DNA of 5,436 bases from Actinomycetes bacterium (lineage in GTDB: Bacteria; Actinomycetota; Actinomycetes; Actinomycetales; Beutenbergiaceae). The notes below the pieces were generated by a model, which had not been told where the DNA came from, did not search any database, and saw only the letters and a list, made by a program, of their open reading frames with translations. Shown here one piece after another: positions 1-5,436 of this stretch; position 1 is the first letter of the stretch; each line of letters begins with the position of its first letter. The stretch lies in NCBI GenBank assembly GCA_021793935.1, contig JAJYRV010000155.1, positions 1 through 5,436 of the forward strand, read 5' to 3'. Position numbers and translations under genes: made by a program.

Positions 1-549
1 GAGCCCGAGCAACCCGTCGCCCAAGACGAACCCGAACAGGGTGAGGACAAGGGCGATCACACCGCCGAGGTACCCCATTCCCCAGGCGAACCCGGAGATC
101 CGGCCGTAGGTTTCCGGCGTGGAGATCTTCAACAAGATCGCGTTGTAGAAGACCCCCGCGAGCTCGACGAACAACCCGCCCACGGCAATGACGACCGCCC
201 CGTAGAGCAGGTACCCATCTTCGGGCTTGGTGAACCAGAGCAACGCGGTGCAGATGATCGCGCCCAGCGTGGTGATCGTGAGCATGAGCTTGGAGCTGCG
301 CACCCGGTCACCCCACGAACCGAGCGCCGGAGCGAGCACCGCCATGACGATCCCCGCCCAGGTCTGCGCCGAGGAGAACACGGTCGCCCCATGGGTGGGG
401 TCGGCGGCGACCGCGCTGGTGAGGTAGACCGAGAAGACGAAGGTGAGGATGACCGTGTGGAACGCTTGTTCCCCGAAATCCCACAGCCCCCATGCCCGCA
501 CGACCCGAGCAGGCACGGGAGCATCGGGACGAGATGTCGCAGTGCTCAT
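1..549 (-). CDS. MFS transporter, UMF1/Atg22-like family (partial, N-terminal part)
   Basis: The gene is read from ATG at 549-547 leftward and runs off the window, giving 183 codons. Residues 20-30 read WGLWDFGEQAF, followed by a hydrophobic helix (about 31-48). This matches the opening 'W-x-L-[YW]-D-[FW]-x-x-x-AF' signature of the UMF1 group of major facilitator permeases. Further membrane segments lie at about 61-78, 87-106, 113-131 and 152-175. The loop GSWGDR (77-82) is the usual MFS motif A between helices 2 and 3. 'FYNAILL' (134-140) and 'ISGFAWGMGYLGG' (151-163) are also typical of this family. The substrate is unknown; relatives are annotated as effluxers or permeases without a defined ligand. 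Full proteins have about 12 helices and roughly 400-450 residues, so over half is outside the window. The start is supported by a good ribosome binding site 6 bases upstream. The gene is divergent from the methyltransferase, so no shared function is implied. Confidence 0.88.
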   Translation of the reverse strand, partial: MSTATSRPDAPVPARVVRAWGLWDFGEQAFHTVILTFVFSVYLTSAVAADPTHGATVFSSAQTWAGIVMAVLAPALGSWGDRVRSSKLMLTITTLGAIICTALLWFTKPEDGYLLYGAVVIAVGGLFVELAGVFYNAILLKISTPETYGRISGFAWGMGYLGGVIALVLTLFGFVLGDGLLGL

Positions 550-554
550 GGATA

Positions 555-562
555 CCCACCTT
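555..562 (-). promoter_or_regulatory. Ribosome binding site of the MFS transporter gene
   Basis: On the minus strand the sequence reads AAGGTGGG, with a core GGTGG about 6 bases before the ATG at 549. This supports that ATG as the start. The site overlaps a perfect 10-bp palindrome, ACCTTAAGGT (558-567), which could mask the site in mRNA or bind a protein, or may be chance. Confidence 0.6.
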
Positions 563-642
563 AAGGTTTCGCGGGAGGGAATGTGTGAGGAATGCCCGCC
601 GAGCCTCCCGGGGGAGCGGACCGGTGGGTGGCGCCCCCTCGG

Positions 643-648
643 TACAGT
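643..648 (+). promoter_or_regulatory. Putative -10 box of a leaderless methyltransferase transcript
   Basis: TACAGT fits the actinobacterial TANNNT -10 pattern and ends 7 bases before the ATG at 656. A transcript would therefore begin at or next to the A of the start codon. No Shine-Dalgarno-like sequence lies between the box and the ATG, which fits a leaderless mRNA, a common class in Actinomycetota. No convincing -35 box is visible around 618-626. The call rests on one hexamer plus its spacing. Confidence 0.45.
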
Positions 649-655
649 TAGCGGC

Positions 656-2230
656 ATGAACGCACCCCTGCACCTGCCCAGTCACCCCGCAACACTCGCA
701 GGTTTCGCCGAGGACCTCCTGGGCCTGACGGTCGACGGCGTCGCTCGGCGGATCGGGCAGGTGGCTGTTGCCGCACTCGAGCGCGAGGATCCTCTGCCCG
801 CGGAACTCGCGGCGGCGGGGCAGGACCCGTTGGCACTGCTCATCCGCCTCTTCCTCCTGGGCGCACAGCTCACCGACGCCGAGTTGCAGGCCGCGCTCCC
901 CAACAGCGCCGCCGAGGCCCGCTCCTGGGGCGTCGTCACCGGCGCCGGCGCGGGCTGCGTGCGCGCTGGAGTCGACCTCCGCCCGACGACGATCGGGGCT
1001 GAGGACGTCTGGCTCGCCGCGGACCTCAGCGAGATCGCCACCGGCCGCCCCCTGCCCGCCGACCACGTCCTCGGCCTCGGCGGGGCATCGGCCACGCTCG
1101 TCGACCTCACGGTGCGGACCCCGGTCGAACGGGCCCTCGACCTCGGCACGGGCTCCGGCATCCAGACCCTCGGCCTGGCCACCCACGCCGAGCGCGTCCT
1201 CGCCACCGACATCTCCCCGCGCGCACTGCAGTTCGCGGCGTTCAACACCGCGCTCAACGACGCGATGTCTCGCGTCCTTGGCCGACGCGCCCGGGGCGAG
1301 CGCACCGGCGGGATCGAGTTCCGGCAGGGCTCGTTCTTCGAACCCGTCGACGGCGATTATGACCTCATCGTTTCCAACCCGCCCTTCGTGGTGAGCCCGC
1401 GCACCTCCTCCCTCGAGCGGTACACCTACCGCGATGGCGGGTTCGTCGGGGACGGCGTGGTCCAGCACCTGATCGAGGAGCTGCCGGAGTTCCTGCGCCC
1501 CGGCGGGGTGGCGCAGCTGCTGGCGAACTGGGAGGTGCACGAGGGCCAGGAGTGGCACACCCGGATCGGGGAGTGGGTCCGGGCGCTGGGAATCGACGCG
1601 TGGGTGGTGCAACGAGAATTCCTCGACCCCGCGCACTACGCCGCCACCTGGATCCGGGACGGGGGCCTCACCCCCGACCGCGACCCGGACGGCTACCGCA
1701 GCGCCTACACCGATTGGCTGGCCGACCTGACCTCCCGCGGGGTGCAGGGGATCGGCTTCGGCTACGTCACGTTGCGCAAACCCGCCCGCCCGCGCCCGCC
1801 CTGGGTCCGACTCGAGGAGATCACCGGCACGATCGGCGCGGGCCTGGGAGAAACGGTCGCCCGCACCCTCCAGGCGGTCGAGTCCCTCGCCGGGGCCCGC
1901 GAGGAGGACCTGCTCCCGTGGCATCTTGAGGTTGCTCCCGATGTCAGCGAGGAACGGTACTACCGGCCCGGAGCGAGTGACCCGAACGTCATCCTGCTGC
2001 GCCAAGGGGGCGGATTCGCCCGGTCCGTTCAGATCGACACGCTCGGCGCCGCCGTCGTCGGAGCGTGCGACGGCGATCTGAGCCTCGGCGAGATCTGCGC
2101 CGCCGTGGCGAGTCTCATCTCCGCGGAGGAGGGCGCCGTGATCGCGGGCGTTCTGCCCACGATCCGCGGGCTACTCACCGATGGTCTCCTCGTGCATCGA
2201 CCCACCCGACGCGATACCTTGATCTCGTGA
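656..2230 (+). CDS. Class I SAM-dependent methyltransferase, NPPF type, three-part architecture
   Basis: The protein has 524 residues and transfers a methyl group from S-adenosylmethionine to an unknown acceptor. The centre is a Rossmann-fold methyltransferase: SAM motif I LDLGTGSG (161-168), an acidic ribose-binding loop ATDIS (D185), and the catalytic VSNPPF (239-244). NPPF occurs in enzymes that methylate amide or exocyclic nitrogens of glutamine, guanine or adenine (PrmC/HemK and RsmC/RlmG relatives), so the acceptor may be a protein or RNA nitrogen. Residues 1-150 form a helical N-terminal domain, and about 376-524 a C-terminal domain with a winged-helix-like end ('LSLGEI', 476-481, to 'LLTDGLLV', 506-513). 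From memory, actinobacterial proteins of this shape carry DUF7059 and DUF7782 labels; I could not check this. The frame is open upstream to 443, but that stretch is antisense to the transporter. ATG 656 is chosen because of the -10 spacing and because the family-like N-terminus starts there. An Arg-rich stretch (206-219) lies between motif II and the next strand. The gene overlaps the PAP2 gene. Confidence 0.88.
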   Translation: MNAPLHLPSHPATLAGFAEDLLGLTVDGVARRIGQVAVAALEREDPLPAELAAAGQDPLALLIRLFLLGAQLTDAELQAALPNSAAEARSWGVVTGAGAGCVRAGVDLRPTTIGAEDVWLAADLSEIATGRPLPADHVLGLGGASATLVDLTVRTPVERALDLGTGSGIQTLGLATHAERVLATDISPRALQFAAFNTALNDAMSRVLGRRARGERTGGIEFRQGSFFEPVDGDYDLIVSNPPFVVSPRTSSLERYTYRDGGFVGDGVVQHLIEELPEFLRPGGVAQLLANWEVHEGQEWHTRIGEWVRALGIDAWVVQREFLDPAHYAATWIRDGGLTPDRDPDGYRSAYTDWLADLTSRGVQGIGFGYVTLRKPARPRPPWVRLEEITGTIGAGLGETVARTLQAVESLAGAREEDLLPWHLEVAPDVSEERYYRPGASDPNVILLRQGGGFARSVQIDTLGAAVVGACDGDLSLGEICAAVASLISAEEGAVIAGVLPTIRGLLTDGLLVHRPTRRDTLIS

Positions 2231-3135
2231 CTTCGAAGTGGCGTGACGCCGTCCCTACCCGCCAGGCGTGGATAACCGCGCCTGTGCTGAGCCTTGCCGG
2301 ACTGGTCGCGGGCCTGCTGGCGACCGGTTGGTTCTTCCTCACCCGCCCCTCCGGGCAGGTCGTCGACCAGCTCGCGTTGCTCGGGGCCCGCGACTACCCC
2401 GAGCACGGGAGCGGGAAGTTCCGCGCGGCTGCCTACGATGCGCTCGTCGCCGTGACCATGCCGGTCCGGGAGCTCGCGGAAATGTGGGTGATCATCGTCG
2501 CCGCCGTGATCGTGCTCGCCGTCGCCGCGGCGCAACGAAAATGGCTGCTGGCGCTTGCCGCGATCGTCATGTTCGCCGGCGCCAACCTCACGACCCAGGC
2601 GATCAAGAAACTGTGGGATCAGCCCGCCCACGACCTATACGAGACCTACGGGAATTCGTGGCCCTCCGGTCACACAACGCTCGTGGCGACGGCGTGCCTC
2701 GCCCTCCTGCTCGTCGTCCCCGGGCGCTGGCGCTGGGTGGTGGCGCTCGTGGGGAGTCTGGCGACGACGCTCATGGCGTGGGCAACGATCCTCTCCGGCT
2801 GGCATCGACCTTCCGATACGGTTGCGGCTATTCTGGTCTCCGCGATTTGGTATGTTCTGGTAGAGATAGCACGTCGAAGCGCGGCCCCCGTGCCGCTGAC
2901 CGCGGGAGTGCGCAGCCCGGTGGCGATCCGGATCCTCGACATAGTTTCCGGGATCTGCGCCGCACTAGGTATAGGTATTCTCGCGGCCACCCTCTTGACC
3001 CTCCCGGATTCCCCGGTGGCGGATATGGAGGTCGCGATTCAGCGGTTAGCATTCGTAGGGGCGTTCTTTGGAGTCGCGGCCATCGCGTTGGGAACCAACA
3101 GAGTTCTTCTCACGGTGGGGCCGCACGAGGATTAG
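2227..3135 (+). CDS. PAP2-family (phosphatidic acid phosphatase type 2) membrane protein
   Basis: The product has 302 residues from GTG 2227, which overlaps the methyltransferase stop as GTGA. There is no clear Shine-Dalgarno site, so translation probably restarts from the upstream gene. Membrane segments are predicted by eye at about 16-37, 86-102, 106-122, 151-165, 170-190, 198-215, 237-258 and 273-290. The last two form a C-terminal extension beyond the PAP2 core. PAP2 enzymes dephosphorylate lipid phosphates (phosphatidate, undecaprenyl diphosphate and similar) at the outer membrane face. Motif 2, WPSGHTT, is intact with H149. Motif 3 keeps H193 and D197 in GWHRPSD, but its arginine position is T187. 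Motif 1 is weak: K127/K128 are followed by Q132-P133 rather than Arg-Pro. The catalytic histidine pair is therefore present while two phosphate-binding arginines are missing, so enzyme activity and substrate are uncertain. The last third has more A/T-ending codons than the rest, including ATA three times and one TTA (residue 274). Confidence 0.85.
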   Translation: MTSKWRDAVPTRQAWITAPVLSLAGLVAGLLATGWFFLTRPSGQVVDQLALLGARDYPEHGSGKFRAAAYDALVAVTMPVRELAEMWVIIVAAVIVLAVAAAQRKWLLALAAIVMFAGANLTTQAIKKLWDQPAHDLYETYGNSWPSGHTTLVATACLALLLVVPGRWRWVVALVGSLATTLMAWATILSGWHRPSDTVAAILVSAIWYVLVEIARRSAAPVPLTAGVRSPVAIRILDIVSGICAALGIGILAATLLTLPDSPVADMEVAIQRLAFVGAFFGVAAIALGTNRVLLTVGPHED

Positions 3136-3147
3136 ATCCTCATTTTT
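3127..3147 (+). terminator. Possible weak intrinsic terminator or attenuator between the PAP2 gene and topA
   Basis: GAGGAT (3127-3132) and ATCCTC (3136-3141) form a perfect 6-bp stem. The loop TAG is the PAP2 stop codon. After one A come five Ts (3143-3147). The stem has only three G-C pairs and a tight 3-base loop, so any termination is probably partial. CTCA (3139-3142) can instead pair with TGAG (3147-3150), a mutually exclusive structure that would break the stem. Ribosomes at the PAP2 stop would cover the hairpin, so its formation could depend on translation. Confidence 0.35.
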
Positions 3148-3149
3148 GA

Positions 3150-3164
3150 GCTGGCCAGGCCAGC
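3150..3164 (+). repeat. 15-bp interrupted palindrome just upstream of the topA ribosome binding site
   Basis: GCTGGCC and GGCCAGC are perfect 7-bp inverted arms around a single A (3157). As RNA it would fold as a 5-bp stem with a 5-base loop. As DNA it could be a dimeric operator. It abuts the topA Shine-Dalgarno sequence, so either form could affect topA expression. No regulator is encoded next to it in the window. Confidence 0.5.
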
Positions 3165-3174
3165 GGAAGGAAGG
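3165..3174 (+). promoter_or_regulatory. Ribosome binding site of topA
   Basis: The purine run GGAAGGAAGG contains AAGGA (3167-3171), 8 bases before the GTG at 3180. It decides this GTG as the topA start, and the encoded N-terminus (SGRKLVIVESPAKA) starts exactly where TopA proteins usually do. Confidence 0.75.
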
Positions 3175-3179
3175 CAGCA

Positions 3180-5436
3180 GTGAGCGGACGCAAACTCGTC
3201 ATCGTGGAGTCCCCGGCAAAAGCCCGCACGATTTCGAGCTACCTGGGCCCGGAATTTACCGTGGAGGCCTCGGTGGGCCACATCCGTGACCTTCCCCAAC
3301 CTTCCGAACTGCCCGCGGAGCTCAAGAAGGGCCCGTACAAGAAGTTCGCCATCGACGTCGAATCCGGGTTCGAGCCGTACTACGTCGTCTCTCCGGACAA
3401 GAAGAAGAAGGTCGCCGAACTGCGCAAAGCGCTCAAGGACGCCGACGAACTCTATCTCGCAACGGATGAGGACCGCGAAGGGGAAGCGATCGCGTGGCAC
3501 CTGCTCGAGGAGCTCAAACCCAAGGTCCCCGTCAAGCGGATGGTGTTCCACGAGATCACCCGCGAAGCGATCGAGCGCGCCCTGGAGAACACCCGCGAGG
3601 TGGACACGCGGCTCGTCGACGCCCAGGAGACCCGCCGGATCCTCGACCGCCTCTACGGTTACGAGATCTCGCCCGTGCTCTGGCGCAAGGTCCGCCAAGG
3701 CCTGTCGGCCGGGCGCGTGCAGTCCGTGGCCACCCGGCTCGTGGTCGACCGCGAGCGCGAGCGGATGGCGTTCATCGCCGCCGAGTACTGGGACCTGGCG
3801 GGGGAATTCGCCGCCGAGGGGCAGGCATTCACGGCGAAACTCTCCGCCGTCGACGGCGTCAAGGTCGCCAGCGGGCGGGACTTCTCCGACGCCGGGAAGC
3901 TGAAGAACACCAAGGTCGTCGCGCTCGACCAACCGGCAGCCGAGTCGCTCGCCGCGGGCCTGGACGGCGCGGATTTCGCCGTCCGTTCGGTCGAGACCAA
4001 GCCCTACACCCGCCGTCCGGCCGCCCCGTTCACCACCTCCACGTTGCAGCAGGAGGCGTCCCGGAAGTTGCGCCTGAGCGCGAACTCCACGATGCGCACC
4101 GCGCAGGCGTTGTACGAGAACGGGTACATCACCTACATGCGTACCGACTCCCCGGCGCTGTCGGGGCAGGCGATCTCCGCAGCTCGGCGCCAGGCCACGG
4201 AGCTCTACGGCGCGGACTCCATTCCGGAAAAGCCCCGCTTCTACGGCTCCCGGTCCAAGGGTGCCCAGGAGGCCCACGAAGCGATCCGCCCCGCGGGAGA
4301 CTTCTTCCGCACCCCCGGGCAGGTCGCCAAGGAACTCTCCGGGGATCAGCTGAAACTGTATGACCTCATCTGGAAGCGCACGGTCGCCTCCCAGATGGCT
4401 GACGCGAAGGGCTCGACGGCGACCCTGCGTCTCGGTGCCGAGGCCGCCGACGGGCGCGCGGCCGAATTCTCGACCTCCGGCACCGTCATCACCTTCCGCG
4501 GCTTCCTCGCCGCCTACGAGGAGGGCCGCGATGCGGGTCGTTACGACGCGAAGTCGGATGGGGAGGCGCGCCTGCCGCAGGTGAAGGAGGGTGACGCGGT
4601 CCTCGCGCAGGGGATCGAGGCTGAGGGGCACGTGACCAACCCGCCGCCCCGATACACCGAAGCATCGCTGGTGAAGTCGCTTGAGGACCTCGGAATCGGG
4701 CGCCCCTCGACGTATGCGGCGACGATCTCGGTGATCACCAACCGCGGATACGTCGAACGGCGGGGTCAGGCGCTCGTGCCCACGTGGCTCGCGTTCGCCG
4801 TCACTCGGCTGTTGGAAGAGAACTACGGATCGCTGATCGACTACGATTTCACCGCGCAGATGGAAGCCGACCTCGACGCGATCGCCAGCGGCGAGGCGCA
4901 GCGGGTCGAGTGGCTTACCGGCTTCTACTTCGGCCATGAAGACCACGAGGGCCTGAAGAAGCTCGTGGAGGATACCGGTGACATCGACGCCCGGGCGATC
5001 AACACGATCGACCTCGGCGGCGGGATCGCCCTGCGGGTGGGCCGGTACGGCCCCTACGTCGAGACCACCGGCGAGGATGGCGAACTCAAACGCGCCTCCG
5101 TGCCCGTGGATATCGCCCCCGACGAACTCACTGTCGAAAAGGCCGCCGAACTCATCGAGACGCAGGCCGATGGCGACCGATCGCTCGGCACCGACCCGGA
5201 GACGGGGCACGAGATCCTCGCCAAGGTGGGGCGGTTCGGGCCCTACGTCACCGAAGTGCTCCCCGAGCAGGACCCTGCGCCGAAGAAGAAACCGAAACCG
5301 CGCACCGCCTCGCTGTTCAAGCACATGAGCCCCGAGACGGTCGACCTGGAGACGGCGCTACGCCTGCTATCGCTGCCCCGCGTCGTCGGCACCGTCACCG
5401 AGGGGGAGGGCGAGGATGCGAAGGAAGTGCAGATCA
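3180..5436 (+). CDS. topA: DNA topoisomerase I (type IA), 3' end missing
   Basis: The frame gives 752 codons from GTG 3180 and is still open at the window end. TopA cuts one DNA strand through a tyrosine, passes the other strand and reseals, removing negative supercoils. The TOPRIM domain spans about residues 4-125: E10 in VIVESPAK, GHIRDLP (33-39), and the metal-binding D96, D98 and E100 in ATDEDREGEA. The central toroid (about 140-560) includes TRRPAAPFTTSTLQQEA (277-293), the active-site tyrosine Y319 with R321 in ITYMRTDS, AQEAHEAIRP (362-371) and GIGRPSTYA (505-513). Then come C-terminal DNA-binding repeats: GRYGPYVE (621-628), GRFGPYV (684-690), and a third opening at RTASLFKHMS with LPRVVG. 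I found no cysteine in the 752 residues, which agrees with the zinc-free actinobacterial type. Mycobacterial TopA has about 930 residues, so about 150-200 residues, including any lysine-rich tail, are probably outside. After MRTDS the usual T-T/N-L is P-A-L here, a mild change beside the active site. Confidence 0.98.
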   Translation, partial: MSGRKLVIVESPAKARTISSYLGPEFTVEASVGHIRDLPQPSELPAELKKGPYKKFAIDVESGFEPYYVVSPDKKKKVAELRKALKDADELYLATDEDREGEAIAWHLLEELKPKVPVKRMVFHEITREAIERALENTREVDTRLVDAQETRRILDRLYGYEISPVLWRKVRQGLSAGRVQSVATRLVVDRERERMAFIAAEYWDLAGEFAAEGQAFTAKLSAVDGVKVASGRDFSDAGKLKNTKVVALDQPAAESLAAGLDGADFAVRSVETKPYTRRPAAPFTTSTLQQEASRKLRLSANSTMRTAQALYENGYITYMRTDSPALSGQAISAARRQATELYGADSIPEKPRFYGSRSKGAQEAHEAIRPAGDFFRTPGQVAKELSGDQLKLYDLIWKRTVASQMADAKGSTATLRLGAEAADGRAAEFSTSGTVITFRGFLAAYEEGRDAGRYDAKSDGEARLPQVKEGDAVLAQGIEAEGHVTNPPPRYTEASLVKSLEDLGIGRPSTYAATISVITNRGYVERRGQALVPTWLAFAVTRLLEENYGSLIDYDFTAQMEADLDAIASGEAQRVEWLTGFYFGHEDHEGLKKLVEDTGDIDARAINTIDLGGGIALRVGRYGPYVETTGEDGELKRASVPVDIAPDELTVEKAAELIETQADGDRSLGTDPETGHEILAKVGRFGPYVTEVLPEQDPAPKKKPKPRTASLFKHMSPETVDLETALRLLSLPRVVGTVTEGEGEDAKEVQI

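Noticed and set aside
605..616. Inverted repeat CTCCC-GG-GGGAG as a terminator or operator
   Set aside because: The arms are only 5 bp in G/C-rich sequence, with no T-run, and the position between divergent genes makes a terminator unlikely.
443..655. In-frame upstream extension of the methyltransferase to an ATG at 443
   Set aside because: It would lie antisense to the transporter N-terminus and across the promoter region; the encoded residues do not look like the family N-terminus, and the -10 box sits just before ATG 656.
308..2005. A 565-codon open frame on the minus strand opposite the methyltransferase
   Set aside because: It is a shadow of the methyltransferase frame with an Arg/Gly/Ala-rich product; it also crosses the divergent promoter region and runs into the transporter gene in another frame.
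2065..2226. In-frame upstream extension of the PAP2 gene to 2065
   Set aside because: The extension is Arg-rich, lies out of frame inside the methyltransferase C-terminal domain, and is not membrane-like. GTG 2227 gives the usual short N-terminus before the first helix.
2995..3029. TTGACC at 2995-3000 as a -35 box for topA
   Set aside because: No TANNNT-like hexamer lies at 16-19 bases; the nearest A/T-rich bases (GATATG, 3022-3027) are too far.
3132..5324. A 730-codon open frame on the minus strand opposite topA
   Set aside because: It is antisense to an unmistakable topA gene. Long antisense frames arise in high-GC genes from G/C-ending codons, and the product is low-complexity and resembles no family I know.
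1..5436. Mobile element, CRISPR array, tRNA or rRNA gene, or defence system
   Set aside because: No transposase or integrase motifs, no regularly spaced repeats, no tRNA-like cloverleaf or conserved rRNA segments were seen; the genes fill nearly all of the window.

Overview
The window looks like chromosomal DNA from a high-GC actinobacterium (Actinomycetota). The evidence is strongly G/C-ending codons in every gene, long antisense shadow reading frames, GTG starts, one apparently leaderless gene, and a topoisomerase I without zinc-ribbon cysteines. The Actinomycetales/Micrococcales are plausible, but nothing here fixes the genus. I see no tRNA, rRNA, CRISPR array, insertion sequence, phage gene or integration scar.

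Layout. Positions 1-549 (minus strand) hold the N-terminal third or so of an MFS transporter of the UMF1/Atg22-like type, cut by the window edge. A 106-bp divergent intergenic region (550-655) carries the transporter's ribosome binding site on the minus strand and, on the plus strand, a TACAGT -10-like box placed so that the next gene is probably leaderless. On the plus strand follow a 524-residue class I SAM-dependent methyltransferase with an NPPF motif (656-2230), a 302-residue PAP2-family membrane protein that overlaps it by 4 bases (2227-3135), and, after a 44-bp gap, topA for DNA topoisomerase I (3180 to the window end, C-terminus missing).

How the genes relate. The methyltransferase and PAP2 genes are very probably one translationally coupled unit. 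topA is the housekeeping anchor: it relaxes negative supercoils. The gap before topA is dense in structure: a short hairpin that holds the PAP2 stop codon in its loop and is followed by five Ts, an overlapping alternative hairpin, a 15-bp interrupted palindrome, and then the topA Shine-Dalgarno sequence. This suggests partial termination or regulated read-through into topA, but it is not proven.

Overall this is an ordinary core-chromosome region. The points most worth a second look are the PAP2 protein, which keeps its catalytic histidines but lacks the signature arginines, the structured PAP2-topA junction, and the methyltransferase of unknown substrate. I found no clear new multi-gene system.
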